Below are positions 9,975 to 18,084 of a DNA stretch of 64,000 bases, one piece after another (positions within the stretch are counted from its first letter, which is position 1; each line of letters opens with the position of its first letter). A model generated the notes under the pieces. The model saw only the letters and a program-made list of their open reading frames with translations. It made no database searches and was not told the DNA's origin. The position numbers were made by a program, and so were the translations under genes. This DNA comes from Pirellulales bacterium (GTDB lineage Bacteria > Planctomycetota > Planctomycetia > Pirellulales > JAEUIK01). The stretch lies in assembly GCA_019694455.1 (NCBI GenBank), contig JAIBBY010000002.1, forward strand, positions 124,001 to 188,000. Direction: 5' to 3'.

Positions 9975-10229
9975 ATGAGGCGGCGTCTGCTAATTCTGGC
10001 GGCGTTACTAGTCCCCTGTTTGGTCACATCATCGGCGCACGCGCATCGGAGCCATTGGAGCTTTGGCTTCTACGGCGGCGGCCCGGCCTACTATGCCCCG
10101 CCCGCCCCTTGTTACCACTACTGCGCGCCGCCTCCGCCGGTTTACGTGCGGCGTTACTACGCGCCGGCCTATTACCCACCGCCGGTTCCCTACTATTACG
10201 CCCCGCCCCGCGCCGTCTTCGGTTTTTGA
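9975..10229 (+). CDS. Small secreted Tyr/Pro-rich protein
   Basis: An 84-residue protein with a signal peptide (residues ~1-23, cleavage after AHA) and a mature part made largely of Tyr, Pro, Ala and His, e.g. YYAPAYYPPPVPYYYAPP. The ATG at 9975 has GGAGG eight bases upstream (9963-9967). Proteins of this composition are common in planctomycetes and have no established function; cell-wall or matrix association is a guess. A TATAGT hexamer at 9911-9916 could be its -10 box. Confidence 0.7.
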   Translation: MRRRLLILAALLVPCLVTSSAHAHRSHWSFGFYGGGPAYYAPPAPCYHYCAPPPPVYVRRYYAPAYYPPPVPYYYAPPRAVFGF

Positions 10230-10273
10230 TCAGGTGAAGGCGGTTTGTATTACTCAGGACGGATCGTTTTTTG

Positions 10274-10310
10274 GGGTTCCGAAGGTTTGATAATACCGCA
10301 AGTGACGGCG
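10274..10310 (+). repeat. Intergenic direct repeat, copy 1
   Basis: A 37-base unit that recurs 68 bases downstream with 29 of 37 bases identical; the most conserved parts are GGGTTCCGAAGG and GCAAGTGA. It lies in the 280-base gene-free stretch between the Tyr/Pro-rich gene and the metallopeptidase. A small hairpin (CCTGTT-TTT-AACAGG, 10312-10326) follows directly. Confidence 0.6.
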
Positions 10311-10341
10311 GCCTGTTTTTAACAGGGCGGTTCATTTCTTT

Positions 10342-10378
10342 GGGTTCCGAAGGCTTGAGACTGGCGCAAGTGAGGACG
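10342..10378 (+). repeat. Intergenic direct repeat, copy 2
   Basis: Second copy of the unit at 10274-10310. It is followed by a second hairpin (TGGGAA, nine-base loop, TTCCCA; 10396-10416). The spacing of unit plus hairpin in both copies suggests a duplicated structured RNA or protein-binding element upstream of the metallopeptidase gene. Confidence 0.6.
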
Positions 10379-10509
10379 ACTCACTTGGGCGGGCCTGGGA
10401 AATTCTGAGATTCCCATTTCCGGCGGATCGTTGAGTCTGTTTGCGCGCGAATCTACAATTCGGTCGCTTCGAGATTTACCCCTCCTGACGACTCATTAAG
10501 GATTCGCAC

Positions 10510-11370
10510 ATGCGCTGGCAAGGCGGCAGACAAAGCGACAACGTGGAAGACCGGCGCGGTCGTGGCGCGCCGATGATGGTCACGGGCGGATTGGGGACGC
10601 TCGTCATCATCATCTTGGCGCTGTTGTTTGGCGTGAACCCGATGGCGCTGTTGGAGCAAGGGGGCGCGCCGGGGGGAGCGCAGGTGCAACAAGGCGCTCC
10701 CGGAGAAGAAGGGGCCGCGCCAGCGAACGACGAGGCGTCGCAATTTGTGCGCACCGTGCTGGCGAGCACCGAAGATGTGTGGCGGGAACTGTTCGAGCAG
10801 ATGGGACGCACCTATCGCGATCCGACGTTGGTGATGTTCAGCGGACAGGTGAACTCGGCCTGCGGCATGGCCAGCGCTGCGGTGGGACCGTTCTATTGCC
10901 CGGCCGACGAAAAGGTGTACCTCGACGTGGCGTTCTTTCGGCAACTCGATGAGCAGTTTGGCGCCCCGGGCGATTTTGCGCAGGCCTATGTCATCGCCCA
11001 CGAGATTGGCCATCATGTGCAAAACCAGCTTGGCACCAGCGATCAGGTGCATCAGGCGCGCGGGCGGGTGAGCGAGGCGGAGTACAACCAGTTGTCGGTG
11101 CGGTTGGAGTTGCAGGCCGACTTTTACGCTGGCGTGTGGGCGCATCACGCGCAGCAGCGCGAGCGCATCTTGGAACCGGGCGACCTGGAAGAGGCGCTGC
11201 GCGCGGCGACCGCCATTGGCGATGATCGGCTGCAGAAGCAGTCGCAAGGCTATGTGGTGCCCGACAGCTTCACGCATGGCACGTCGGAGCAGCGAATGCG
11301 CTGGTTTCGCAAGGGATTTCAGACAGGTGACATGCGGCAGGGAGACACGTTCCGCGCGGCGGAACTGTAG
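10510..11370 (+). CDS. YpfJ-family neutral zinc metallopeptidase
   Basis: The 286-residue protein has a short cytoplasmic N-terminus, one membrane segment (residues ~24-44), a low-complexity linker and a catalytic domain. The zinc motif HEIGHH is at residues 164-169, and ELQADFYAG further on supplies the third ligand region. CGMASAAVGPFYCPAD is the conserved family block around residue 120. The family (putative neutral zinc metallopeptidase, as E. coli YpfJ) is membrane-anchored with its domain outside the cytoplasm; substrates are unknown. Confidence 0.92.
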   Translation: MRWQGGRQSDNVEDRRGRGAPMMVTGGLGTLVIIILALLFGVNPMALLEQGGAPGGAQVQQGAPGEEGAAPANDEASQFVRTVLASTEDVWRELFEQMGRTYRDPTLVMFSGQVNSACGMASAAVGPFYCPADEKVYLDVAFFRQLDEQFGAPGDFAQAYVIAHEIGHHVQNQLGTSDQVHQARGRVSEAEYNQLSVRLELQADFYAGVWAHHAQQRERILEPGDLEEALRAATAIGDDRLQKQSQGYVVPDSFTHGTSEQRMRWFRKGFQTGDMRQGDTFRAAEL

Positions 11371-11480
11371 CACGGCGCGAGGATTGAAGTTGGCCAGTTG
11401 CCGCGCCGCCCGCGCACAATCGGGTCGCCAACGCGCTTGGCAGCAGCAAGCAGCGTTTGTTCGTTGAAATTCCCATCGAT

Positions 11481-11508
11481 TTGACGCGCTCGCGCGCCGC
11501 GATATAAT
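11481..11508 (+). promoter_or_regulatory. Promoter of the cobalamin riboswitch transcript
   Basis: A -35 box TTGACG (11481-11486) and a perfect -10 box TATAAT (11503-11508) are 16 bases apart. The predicted start near 11515 lies just before the first stem of the riboswitch at 11520, so position and quality agree. Confidence 0.8.
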
Positions 11509-11519
11509 CGCGGGCTGTT

Positions 11520-11705
11520 GCGTTGGTGGTCGGGCGGTTTCGTCTGGGAATCGCTCGACAAACAGGGAATCCGGTGCAAACCCGGAACGGCCCCGCCGCT
11601 GTGATGAGCACAACGCGCGGACCCCACTCTGAGGCCATTGCCGCCTGCCAGGCGGCGAGAAGGCTGGGTCCGCCGCCGCTCAGAAGTCAGAAGACCTACC
11701 AACGC
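11520..11705 (+). promoter_or_regulatory. Cobalamin (B12) riboswitch aptamer
   Basis: The element has the conserved core GGGAATCCGGTGCAAACC at 11565-11582, then GCCCCGCCGCTGTGA, and the B12 box AGTCAGAAGACCTACC at 11685-11700. The closing stem P1 is a perfect eight-base pairing of GCGTTGGT (11520-11527) with ACCAACGC (11698-11705). An internal GCCGCC/GGCGGC stem is also present. It is on the plus strand and the next plus-strand gene is the DUF1559 pseudopilin, about 230 bases on. Cobalamin riboswitches normally reduce expression when adenosyl- or related cobalamins are abundant. Confidence 0.95.
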
Positions 11706-11714
11706 GGGTGGTGA

Positions 11715-11741
11715 CAGGCGCTTTGCGAGGGACAAAGCCTG
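11715..11741 (+). other. Hairpin just after the riboswitch, possible expression platform
   Basis: CAGG-(CG bulge)-CTTTG pairs with CAAAG-CCTG around a seven-base loop. No T-run follows, so it is not a classical terminator. A second short hairpin (GCGGCC-GGGA-GGCCGC) lies about 20 bases further on. The long leader (11706-11933) carries no other coding feature I can support. Confidence 0.45.
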
Positions 11742-11933
11742 CATCGAATAGGTCGCGCGGCCGGGAGGCCGCCTGAGGAGTCGCTAATCCAGCGAGTCGC
11801 CCCGTAGTCTGCGGCGCCGGTCGCCGCGCGCCCCTGGTCTGCTCTCGCGCACTGGCGCGCGGCGGGTCACCTGCGTGCGGTGGGTCCTGCCGGCGCACAG
11901 ATGGCGGCGACGCGCTGCACGCAGCGTCCACGT

Positions 11934-12788
11934 ATGCCGGCAACCAACGAACGGCGAACCACAACGACGCGCGGCGGCGCGACGCGCTGCGCTGGTGCGC
12001 GGCGCCGGCCGCTACATGGTTTCACCTTGATTGAACTGTTGGTGGTGCTGGCGATCATCGGCATTTTGATCGCGCTGCTCCTGCCGGCGGTGCAGCAAGC
12101 GCGCGAGGCCTCGCGGCGCGCGGCGTGCGCCAACCACCTGCGGCAGATTGGCTTGGCCCTGTACGGCTATCACAACGCATGGAAGACCTTTCCGACTGGC
12201 GGCGTGGAGTATCGTCTGCCGGGAGCGCAGCATGCCGGCAAGCGGCAACTGGCATGGTCGCTCTACCTGTTGCCGTACCTGGAGCAGCAAGCGCTCTACG
12301 ACACGGTGGATTTGAACCAACCATTCGACAGTCCGCGCAACGCCACGGCGGCGGCAACGGTGTTGCCGTTCTACCTTTGCCCCAGCACGGCGCGCGACAG
12401 CGATCGGATCGACGGGCGCGCCGCGCTCGATTACGGCGGCGTGTATGGCGAGCGGATCACCAGCCCCAACAATCCGCCCAAGGGGGTGATGCTGTACGAC
12501 CGGTCGGTGAGCATCGAGCAGATCGAGGACGGGGCGAGCAACACGGCAGTGGTGGCCGAGTCTCCCTTTCCGGACAACCAATGGATCAACGGTCGAAATT
12601 TGTTCGACCAGTCGTTTGGGATCGGCCTGGCGCCGGTCTTTGAGCAGGACATTCGCAGCGACCATCCGGGCGGCGCGTATGTGCTGTTTGGCGATGGCGG
12701 GGCGCGATTCATCGCCGAGACCATCGCGCTACCCCCTTTGGCCGCCATGTGCACGCGCTCTGGCGGCGAACCGTACACCGAGTTTTGA
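11934..12788 (+). CDS. DUF1559 pseudopilin-like protein under B12 riboswitch control
   Basis: About 284 residues. The N-terminus is a basic leader followed by the type IV/type II prepilin signature GFTLIELLVVLAIIGILIAL, then the DUF1559 fold with the YLLPYLEQQALYD block and the C-terminal LFGDGGARFI motif typical of planctomycetes. The protein would be processed by prepilin peptidase and sit in the inner membrane with its domain outside. I took the ATG at 11934; ATG 11901 and GTG 11880 are in frame but weaker in context. It is the first gene after the cobalamin riboswitch and is followed 30 bases later by a PEP-CTERM gene, so the two are probably cotranscribed. Most DUF1559 proteins have no known role. 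Confidence 0.9.
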   Translation: MPATNERRTTTTRGGATRCAGARRRPLHGFTLIELLVVLAIIGILIALLLPAVQQAREASRRAACANHLRQIGLALYGYHNAWKTFPTGGVEYRLPGAQHAGKRQLAWSLYLLPYLEQQALYDTVDLNQPFDSPRNATAAATVLPFYLCPSTARDSDRIDGRAALDYGGVYGERITSPNNPPKGVMLYDRSVSIEQIEDGASNTAVVAESPFPDNQWINGRNLFDQSFGIGLAPVFEQDIRSDHPGGAYVLFGDGGARFIAETIALPPLAAMCTRSGGEPYTEF

Positions 12789-12818
12789 CTTTGCCTCACG
12801 TTTATTTAGAGCGAGGAA

Positions 12819-13859
12819 ATGATGATCAGACGCACTGTGGCGCTGTTGGCGGCGCTGGGTTTGTGGGCCGCTCCCGCGGCGGCGACGACCGTAACCTTTG
12901 AAGACCTGGGCTTTGTTGGCGCTTTGCCGTATGAAAGCGGCGAACATTTGCCGCAAGACAAATTCACCAGCGCTGGCGTCGACTTCAACAACGACTACAG
13001 CGAGACGTTCGCCAGTTGGCGCGGCTTTGCCTATGCCAAAGACACCAACCTGGTTGATCCTTCGTATCTGAACCAATACAGCGCCTATCACCTGCCCGGG
13101 GGCGGCGGCGCGGGGGGATCGACCAATTTCGCTGTCGGCTTTTTCTACGACGACAACTTCGCGCGGATCACGTTGCCGCCGGGCGCGACGCCGGTCTCGG
13201 CCGCGCTAACCAACATCACCTACGGCGCGTTGGCCATGCGCGACGGCAACGCGTTCTCGCGCCAGTTTGGCGCGCCCCCGCCGGGCGAGGAACAAGTGCC
13301 CGCCGGCGAGTGGCCCGACTGGTTCAAGCTGACGATCACCGGTCTCGACTCGGCCGAGCAGGAGATCGGCAGCGTCGATTTCTATTTGGCCGACTATCGC
13401 GGCGACAGCGCGAGCGACTACATCATCGATCAGTGGACGACGGTGGATCTGTCGTCGCTGTCGGGCGCGCGCTATCTGACGCTCAAGGGAGCTTCGAGCG
13501 ATGTCGGCGAGTGGGGGAGCAATACGCCGATGTACATGGCGCTCGACAATCTGGAGTTCAACCCGGCCGTGCCCGGCGACGCCAACGGCGACACCCTGGT
13601 GGATGGCGCCGACTACACCATTTGGGCCGACCACTTTCAGCAGTCGGGCGGATACGCGCAAGGCGACTTTAACGGTGATGGAGTGGTGGACGGCGCCGAC
13701 TACACCATCTGGGCCGACCACTTTGCTCCGGCCAGCGCGGCGCTGCCGGTGCCCGAGCCCGCCACGGGCTTGCTGTTCGCGCTGGGCACGGCCAGCATGG
13801 CGCTGGGGATGCGTCGCGGCCAAAGCGCGCGCGTTCGACGCCGCGCGATCAATTGCTGA
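12819..13859 (+). CDS. DUF4465-like secreted protein with dockerin repeats and PEP-CTERM anchor
   Basis: The 346-residue product has a signal peptide (cleaved near AAAATT, residue ~23), a domain with the FEDL/GVDFNNDYSETFASWRGFAYA and KLTITG features of DUF4465, two dockerin type I repeats (both containing DGADYTIWADHF; the DNA of both copies is nearly identical), and a PEP-CTERM tail: VPEPATGL, hydrophobic helix, then a basic cluster. PEP-CTERM proteins are cleaved by exosortase at the cell surface. The gene lies 30 bases behind the riboswitch-controlled pseudopilin. My recollection is that DUF4465 proteins occur in cobalamin-controlled loci of Bacteroidota; with the riboswitch this points to surface binding of cobalamin or a related molecule. 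That is inference. Confidence 0.85.
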   Translation: MMIRRTVALLAALGLWAAPAAATTVTFEDLGFVGALPYESGEHLPQDKFTSAGVDFNNDYSETFASWRGFAYAKDTNLVDPSYLNQYSAYHLPGGGGAGGSTNFAVGFFYDDNFARITLPPGATPVSAALTNITYGALAMRDGNAFSRQFGAPPPGEEQVPAGEWPDWFKLTITGLDSAEQEIGSVDFYLADYRGDSASDYIIDQWTTVDLSSLSGARYLTLKGASSDVGEWGSNTPMYMALDNLEFNPAVPGDANGDTLVDGADYTIWADHFQQSGGYAQGDFNGDGVVDGADYTIWADHFAPASAALPVPEPATGLLFALGTASMALGMRRGQSARVRRRAINC

Positions 13860-13973
13860 CGACAAGGTTTGCGCGATCGTCGCCGGCGGACTTGCTAGCA
13901 TCGCGGTGAAGTCATCGTCGCCGCGTGGTCGATCTGTCCGAAGTAACCAGCTTCAGCATTCGGCGGATCGACC

Positions 13974-14198
13974 ATGTGGCGTTCATTCTTTCTGGCGGTC
14001 GGCATCTACGCCTGCATCCTTGGCGTGGAATGTTTGCTCATCGACAAGGCGATTCTGGCGCCGCGCGGCGGGGCGGCCGGCGTGCCGGCAGTGCGCGAGG
14101 AGTTCATGCCGCCCGACTGGGTCTCTTGGAGTCTGCTGTCGGCCGGCGCGGTGACGATCTTGTATTCGTTCACGTTGCCACAGCGAGCGCGCGGGTAG
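13974..14198 (+). CDS. Small conserved-looking membrane protein
   Basis: 74 residues with two hydrophobic segments (about 4-24 and 50-67) separated by a loop containing PPDWVSWSLLSAG. No known domain is recognised; similar short two-helix proteins beginning MWRSFFLAVG are, to my memory, widespread in planctomycetes. The gene is 114 bases after the PEP-CTERM gene on the same strand and may be the last member of the riboswitch transcript or have its own promoter. Confidence 0.7.
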   Translation: MWRSFFLAVGIYACILGVECLLIDKAILAPRGGAAGVPAVREEFMPPDWVSWSLLSAGAVTILYSFTLPQRARG

Positions 14199-14210
14199 GG
14201 GCCGACGCCG

Positions 14211-17207
14211 TTACTCTCGCCAGTTGCCGACGCGCGCAAAGGCATAGTCGATCGCCAATAGCTCGGCGACCGTGAGTTCTCCCTGTTGCCAGGTGGCGAC
14301 CACGCGGTCGAAGCCATACACGGTGTTGACCGCCACGTCGTTTGCTAGCTTGGCCAGATCGCCGTGCCCTTCCCAGCGATTGGCGCCAGCGCCGGTGACC
14401 AGTTCGGCCGAGTCGGCGCCGGTCGAGGCGTAGGCGGTGACCTTCTCAAAGCCGTAGGCCCAATGATCGAAACCGACTCCGGTCAATCGGCCGTAATCGG
14501 TCCGGCCGGTGAATTGGTCGTCTCCCGCCGAGTCGTAAAACAAAGCCTCGTCGATCCCGGTCGAAGAGCGGGCGCGAACGCTGGCGAAGCCCGTGAGCCA
14601 ATTGTCGTAACCGGCGCCGACCAGCCGAACATCACCGGGCCGCGCGGTGAGTAAATCATTCCCGCGCGAATCGAAGAGCTGCGCCTGATCGAGTCCGCCG
14701 CCGCCATCGATGCGCACCTGATCGAAGCCGCGCGCTCTGAAATTGACGCGGGCGCCGGTGAGCTGCGCGCTTTCGGGTCGAGCGGTCAGCTCTTCCGAGT
14801 CGCTGACGCCAAAAAGCTCGGCGGTGTCTTGCCCGCGCGAGGCGGTGACCGTCACCGTGCGCACGCCGAACAGGTCGATTTCGTAGTTTTCTCCGGCCAG
14901 TCGCGATTGCGTCAGCCGCGCGGAAAAATGATCGTCGCCGGCTGAGTCGAAGAGGTTGGCGGTGTCGTTGCCGCCGCCGCCGTGAATTTGGACATGGCGA
15001 AAACCATTGGCCGTACTGGCCACTCCGGCGCCTTCGAACTTGACGCGATCAGGCCAGGCGCTGATGGCGTCGCCGCCGGTCGAACCGAAGACGAGCAGCG
15101 AGTCGTCGCCGCGGCCGGCTTGGATCGTCGCGCGGCGAAATCCGAAGGCGAACAACGCATGTCCGGCGTCCGCGAGGTGGGCAAGGGTTGAGGTGAGCGC
15201 CCCCCTGTCATTGCCGGCGGTGTCTTGAATGGTTGCGGTGTCGTCGCCCCCCCCCGATTGGATCACCACGGTCTCGACGCCGCTCGCCTCGAATCGATAG
15301 CCTTGACCGCTGAGGCGCGAGGAGTCGACCGTGAGTGTGGCCTGATCGATGCCAGCCGTGCCTGTCATGGAGACCACATCGGCGCCGGCGCCGCCGTCGA
15401 ACGAGAACTCGTGGATCGCGCCGCCGGCCAGCGCGTACTGCACGCCGTTGATCGACAGTTGATGCGTGGCGCCAGCCTGGAAGATGACTACGTCGTCGCC
15501 CGACGTGCCAAAGACCTGCGCCCGATCGCCGGTGATGGTAATCAGATTGGTTAAACGGAAGTCAACCGCATCGCTCGCTGCGGTGACGCGCAAGGTGTAG
15601 GTCGCGCCGCCGTAGGCGCTGAAGTCGACGCGCTGACCGCCATTGGTCTGGGCGCTGGCGCCGAGGCGCTCGCCATTCGCATTGTAGACGTCGAATGCCA
15701 GTCCGGCGGCGGCAGAGGCTTCGACGCTCAACAGACCATCGCGCGTGGCCTGAAACTGAAACTGCTGCCCCGCGACGACCCGCTGATCGTTGAACTGGCT
15801 CAGGGCCACCGTGCCCCAAGCGACACGGTTCACGGCTTCGAGTCGGGCTGAGAGTTGGTAGTGTCCTATGCCGGCGCGCGAGGCGACTTCGAGCGTGTAA
15901 TCTTGCCCAGCGATGACTTGGAATGTGAGCGAGTTGCCCTGGACGGCGGCGCTTTGGTCGCCGAGGAGGTGGACGGTTCCATTGAGCCAGTCGTGGCCGT
16001 CGAGAGAGACGGTGACCAGCCCGGTGGCGCCGGCGGTGAAGCGGAAGCTGTCGCAATCGTCGCGGCGGCTGATGATGCCGCTCGCGGTGGCCGTGGTGGT
16101 GAGCGCGCCTAGCGAAGATGGATCGGCGTCATCGTCACCGGGCATCACCGAGTCGATGGCGCGCTCCAGGTTGAGGCGGCGATAGTTGGCGCCGGTGAGA
16201 TTGTCGTAAATGGTGTCGGCGGTGTTGCGCAGGACGGTGTAGAGGGCGTCTTCGGTCAGATTGGCGGCGCCGGCGAACTGCATGGCCTGTCGCAGCAGCA
16301 CGCTGGCGCCCGCCACGTAGGGGGCGGCCATGCTGGTGCCCGAGAGCGCGGCAAAGTCGTCGTCGCGGCCATTGCGGTTGCCGAGATAGTCGGGCACGGT
16401 GCTGGTGATGTTGCGGCCCGGCGCGGCGATGACTCGATCGTTGCGCTGGCTGAAATAGCTAAGTTCGCCGTTGGCGTCGACGCTGGCGACCGGAACCACG
16501 TGGCTGCTGACGGCCGGATAGCTGAGGCCGGCGGTGTCGTAGGTGGTGAAGCTGTTGCCGGCGGCGACCGAGATAAAGATGCCGTCGGCTTGGAGCTGCG
16601 CGAACTCGTCTTCGAGCGTGGCCCAATTGGGCACGTTGCTGGCGTTCCACTGCGAGCCGATCGACAGATTGACCGTGGTGATGGGATTGGCGAAAGCGCC
16701 GCGATTCTCGTGGACCCAGCGCAGCGACTGTTCGATCCAATCGAACGAGCTGTGCCCTTGGTCGTCAAAGACGCGCAAGGCCACCAAATCGGCGCCAGGC
16801 GCGGCGCCGGCGTAGCGGCTATCGCTCGCGCCAATGATGCCGGCGACATGCGTGCCATGCGCGCCGGCCAGGCCATCGTCCCAGGGGTTGGCGTCGTTCT
16901 CGGCGAAGTCCCAGCCACCCACCACGCGATAATTGGCGCCAAAACCACCCCCTAGCGCTGCATGCGTGTAGGCGATGCCAGTGTCGATGACGGCCACCGT
17001 TTGTCCCGCGCCGTTGAACCCATACAGATTGCGAACGGCGTCGAAGGCGTCGAAGGTCGCGTTGCCGCTGCTGGCGATTGTGCCGAGCAGCGCTGGAGTG
17101 GACGAATCGTAGGGGTCCCAAGGCGCGATCGACATGGCGAGCCGCTCTTCGCAGACTTCGAATCGCAGCAGGCAGTCGCCGAGACGAGCCGAGTGTTTCG
17201 CACGCAT
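14211..17207 (-). CDS. Secreted subtilisin-like serine peptidase (S8) with C-terminal beta repeats
   Basis: The 998-residue protein starts with a planctomycete-type export motif (CEERLAMS, residues 19-26). The catalytic triad is Asp75 (IDTG), His117 (HGTHVAG) and Ser292 (GTSMAAP), with Asn218 for the oxyanion hole, so the enzyme looks active. Residues ~370-560 form two domains like bacterial pre-peptidase C-terminal modules. From about residue 560 on, at least six units of roughly 60 residues recur, each with a DSAGDD-like turn and a Tyr/Phe-rich strand; these should form an extended beta structure. Likely secreted or surface-bound. It converges on the small membrane gene, with 12 bases between the stops. 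Confidence 0.92.
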   Translation of the reverse strand: MRAKHSARLGDCLLRFEVCEERLAMSIAPWDPYDSSTPALLGTIASSGNATFDAFDAVRNLYGFNGAGQTVAVIDTGIAYTHAALGGGFGANYRVVGGWDFAENDANPWDDGLAGAHGTHVAGIIGASDSRYAGAAPGADLVALRVFDDQGHSSFDWIEQSLRWVHENRGAFANPITTVNLSIGSQWNASNVPNWATLEDEFAQLQADGIFISVAAGNSFTTYDTAGLSYPAVSSHVVPVASVDANGELSYFSQRNDRVIAAPGRNITSTVPDYLGNRNGRDDDFAALSGTSMAAPYVAGASVLLRQAMQFAGAANLTEDALYTVLRNTADTIYDNLTGANYRRLNLERAIDSVMPGDDDADPSSLGALTTTATASGIISRRDDCDSFRFTAGATGLVTVSLDGHDWLNGTVHLLGDQSAAVQGNSLTFQVIAGQDYTLEVASRAGIGHYQLSARLEAVNRVAWGTVALSQFNDQRVVAGQQFQFQATRDGLLSVEASAAAGLAFDVYNANGERLGASAQTNGGQRVDFSAYGGATYTLRVTAASDAVDFRLTNLITITGDRAQVFGTSGDDVVIFQAGATHQLSINGVQYALAGGAIHEFSFDGGAGADVVSMTGTAGIDQATLTVDSSRLSGQGYRFEASGVETVVIQSGGGDDTATIQDTAGNDRGALTSTLAHLADAGHALFAFGFRRATIQAGRGDDSLLVFGSTGGDAISAWPDRVKFEGAGVASTANGFRHVQIHGGGGNDTANLFDSAGDDHFSARLTQSRLAGENYEIDLFGVRTVTVTASRGQDTAELFGVSDSEELTARPESAQLTGARVNFRARGFDQVRIDGGGGLDQAQLFDSRGNDLLTARPGDVRLVGAGYDNWLTGFASVRARSSTGIDEALFYDSAGDDQFTGRTDYGRLTGVGFDHWAYGFEKVTAYASTGADSAELVTGAGANRWEGHGDLAKLANDVAVNTVYGFDRVVATWQQGELTVAELLAIDYAFARVGNWRE

Positions 17208-17708
17208 GACGCGATATGTCCCCGCGGCGACGCCAGGGCCGCTTGAACTAACCGCGATTCATCCTGAATAGCGGCGCCAAAACGGCGTGGAGCATCCGCG
17301 TTTGCGCTGGTGGCCGCTGGGGAGCAGGCGACCGAGTAGGTTGTCTGAACGACTCTCCGAACGGAGAACTGGCTGACGAGCCGAGGCGCCTCAAGGCCGG
17401 CGATCAGTGCCGCCAAGTAGCGAAGCGGATCGCTGCTCGATGGCGATTAGTGCCGGGCCTCTTGGGCCTCGTGGAAAGATAGGTCAGCCGAGCGGGCGGC
17501 AAGGCGAATCTTGTGCCGTAATTGGCAGGTAGCCCCGGCGTTGCAAAAACGCAACGCGCCCGCGTGGCGAGGGGACAACCGCTTGGCGGCCGGCGTGCAT
17601 CAGGCGTTGCCTTTTATGTACTTTTGAGGTGCGCGATTGCCGCCGCGTGAGGGGCCAATTAGCGTGGAATCTTGCCCCTGCGGCGACTTCCCACTCGAGG
17701 CCACCCCG
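17208..17708. other. Gene-free stretch of about 500 bases
   Basis: This lies between the divergent subtilase and lipoprotein genes. No convincing coding frame is visible. The only structure I see is a seven-base-pair stem-loop at 17538-17557 (GCGTTGC, loop AAAAAC, GCAACGC). It presumably holds the two divergent promoters, but no clear -35/-10 pair stands out. Confidence 0.5.
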
Positions 17709-18059
17709 ATGCGCGCTACCCGTCCCCCACGAATCGTGCTGATGTTGACCTGTCTGGCGGCATTGTCCGCCTGTGCCGGCTGTGCCCAAGGGCGCGTCGA
17801 CGCGGCGCAGCAGCCAGCGGCCAAGGCCGGTCCGGGCGCCGCGCCGCGCGAACGGCGCGCCGCGCGCACGCCGATTGTGCGCGAGCTATTAGGCGCGCTC
17901 GAACAAGTGGAGGTGGAGAGCGACGCCGATCGCGAACCGCTGCGGCAGATGCTCTACGACGCCGATGGCGAATTGCACCGCGTGCTCGGCAAGAACTCGC
18001 GCCGAGCGATCATGGAAGCGAACGAGCGCCTGCCTGCCAAGGTGATGAGCCCGTATTGA
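17709..18059 (+). CDS. Small lipoprotein, function unknown
   Basis: 116 residues. The N-terminus is a lipoprotein signal with lipobox LSAC and Cys22 as the lipidated residue. The mature part has an Ala/Arg/Pro-rich linker and a helical C-terminus (PIVRELLGALEQVEVESDADREPL). The frame is open from 17637, but the ATG at 17709 starts exactly at the signal. No family recognised; its neighbours do not suggest a role. Confidence 0.7.
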   Translation: MRATRPPRIVLMLTCLAALSACAGCAQGRVDAAQQPAAKAGPGAAPRERRAARTPIVRELLGALEQVEVESDADREPLRQMLYDADGELHRVLGKNSRRAIMEANERLPAKVMSPY

Positions 18060-18084
18060 AGCGGCGCGCTGGGCGGCCAGTCGC

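Noticed and set aside
10453-11613. 386-residue open frame on the minus strand
   Set aside because: Antisense to the metallopeptidase and the riboswitch; it cannot be real where the riboswitch is so well conserved.
13604-13730. Near-identical DNA repeats, considered as a mobile or CRISPR-like repeat
   Set aside because: They encode the two dockerin type I repeats of the PEP-CTERM protein.
17538-17557. Stem-loop considered as terminator
   Set aside because: No T-run on either side and no gene ends nearby.
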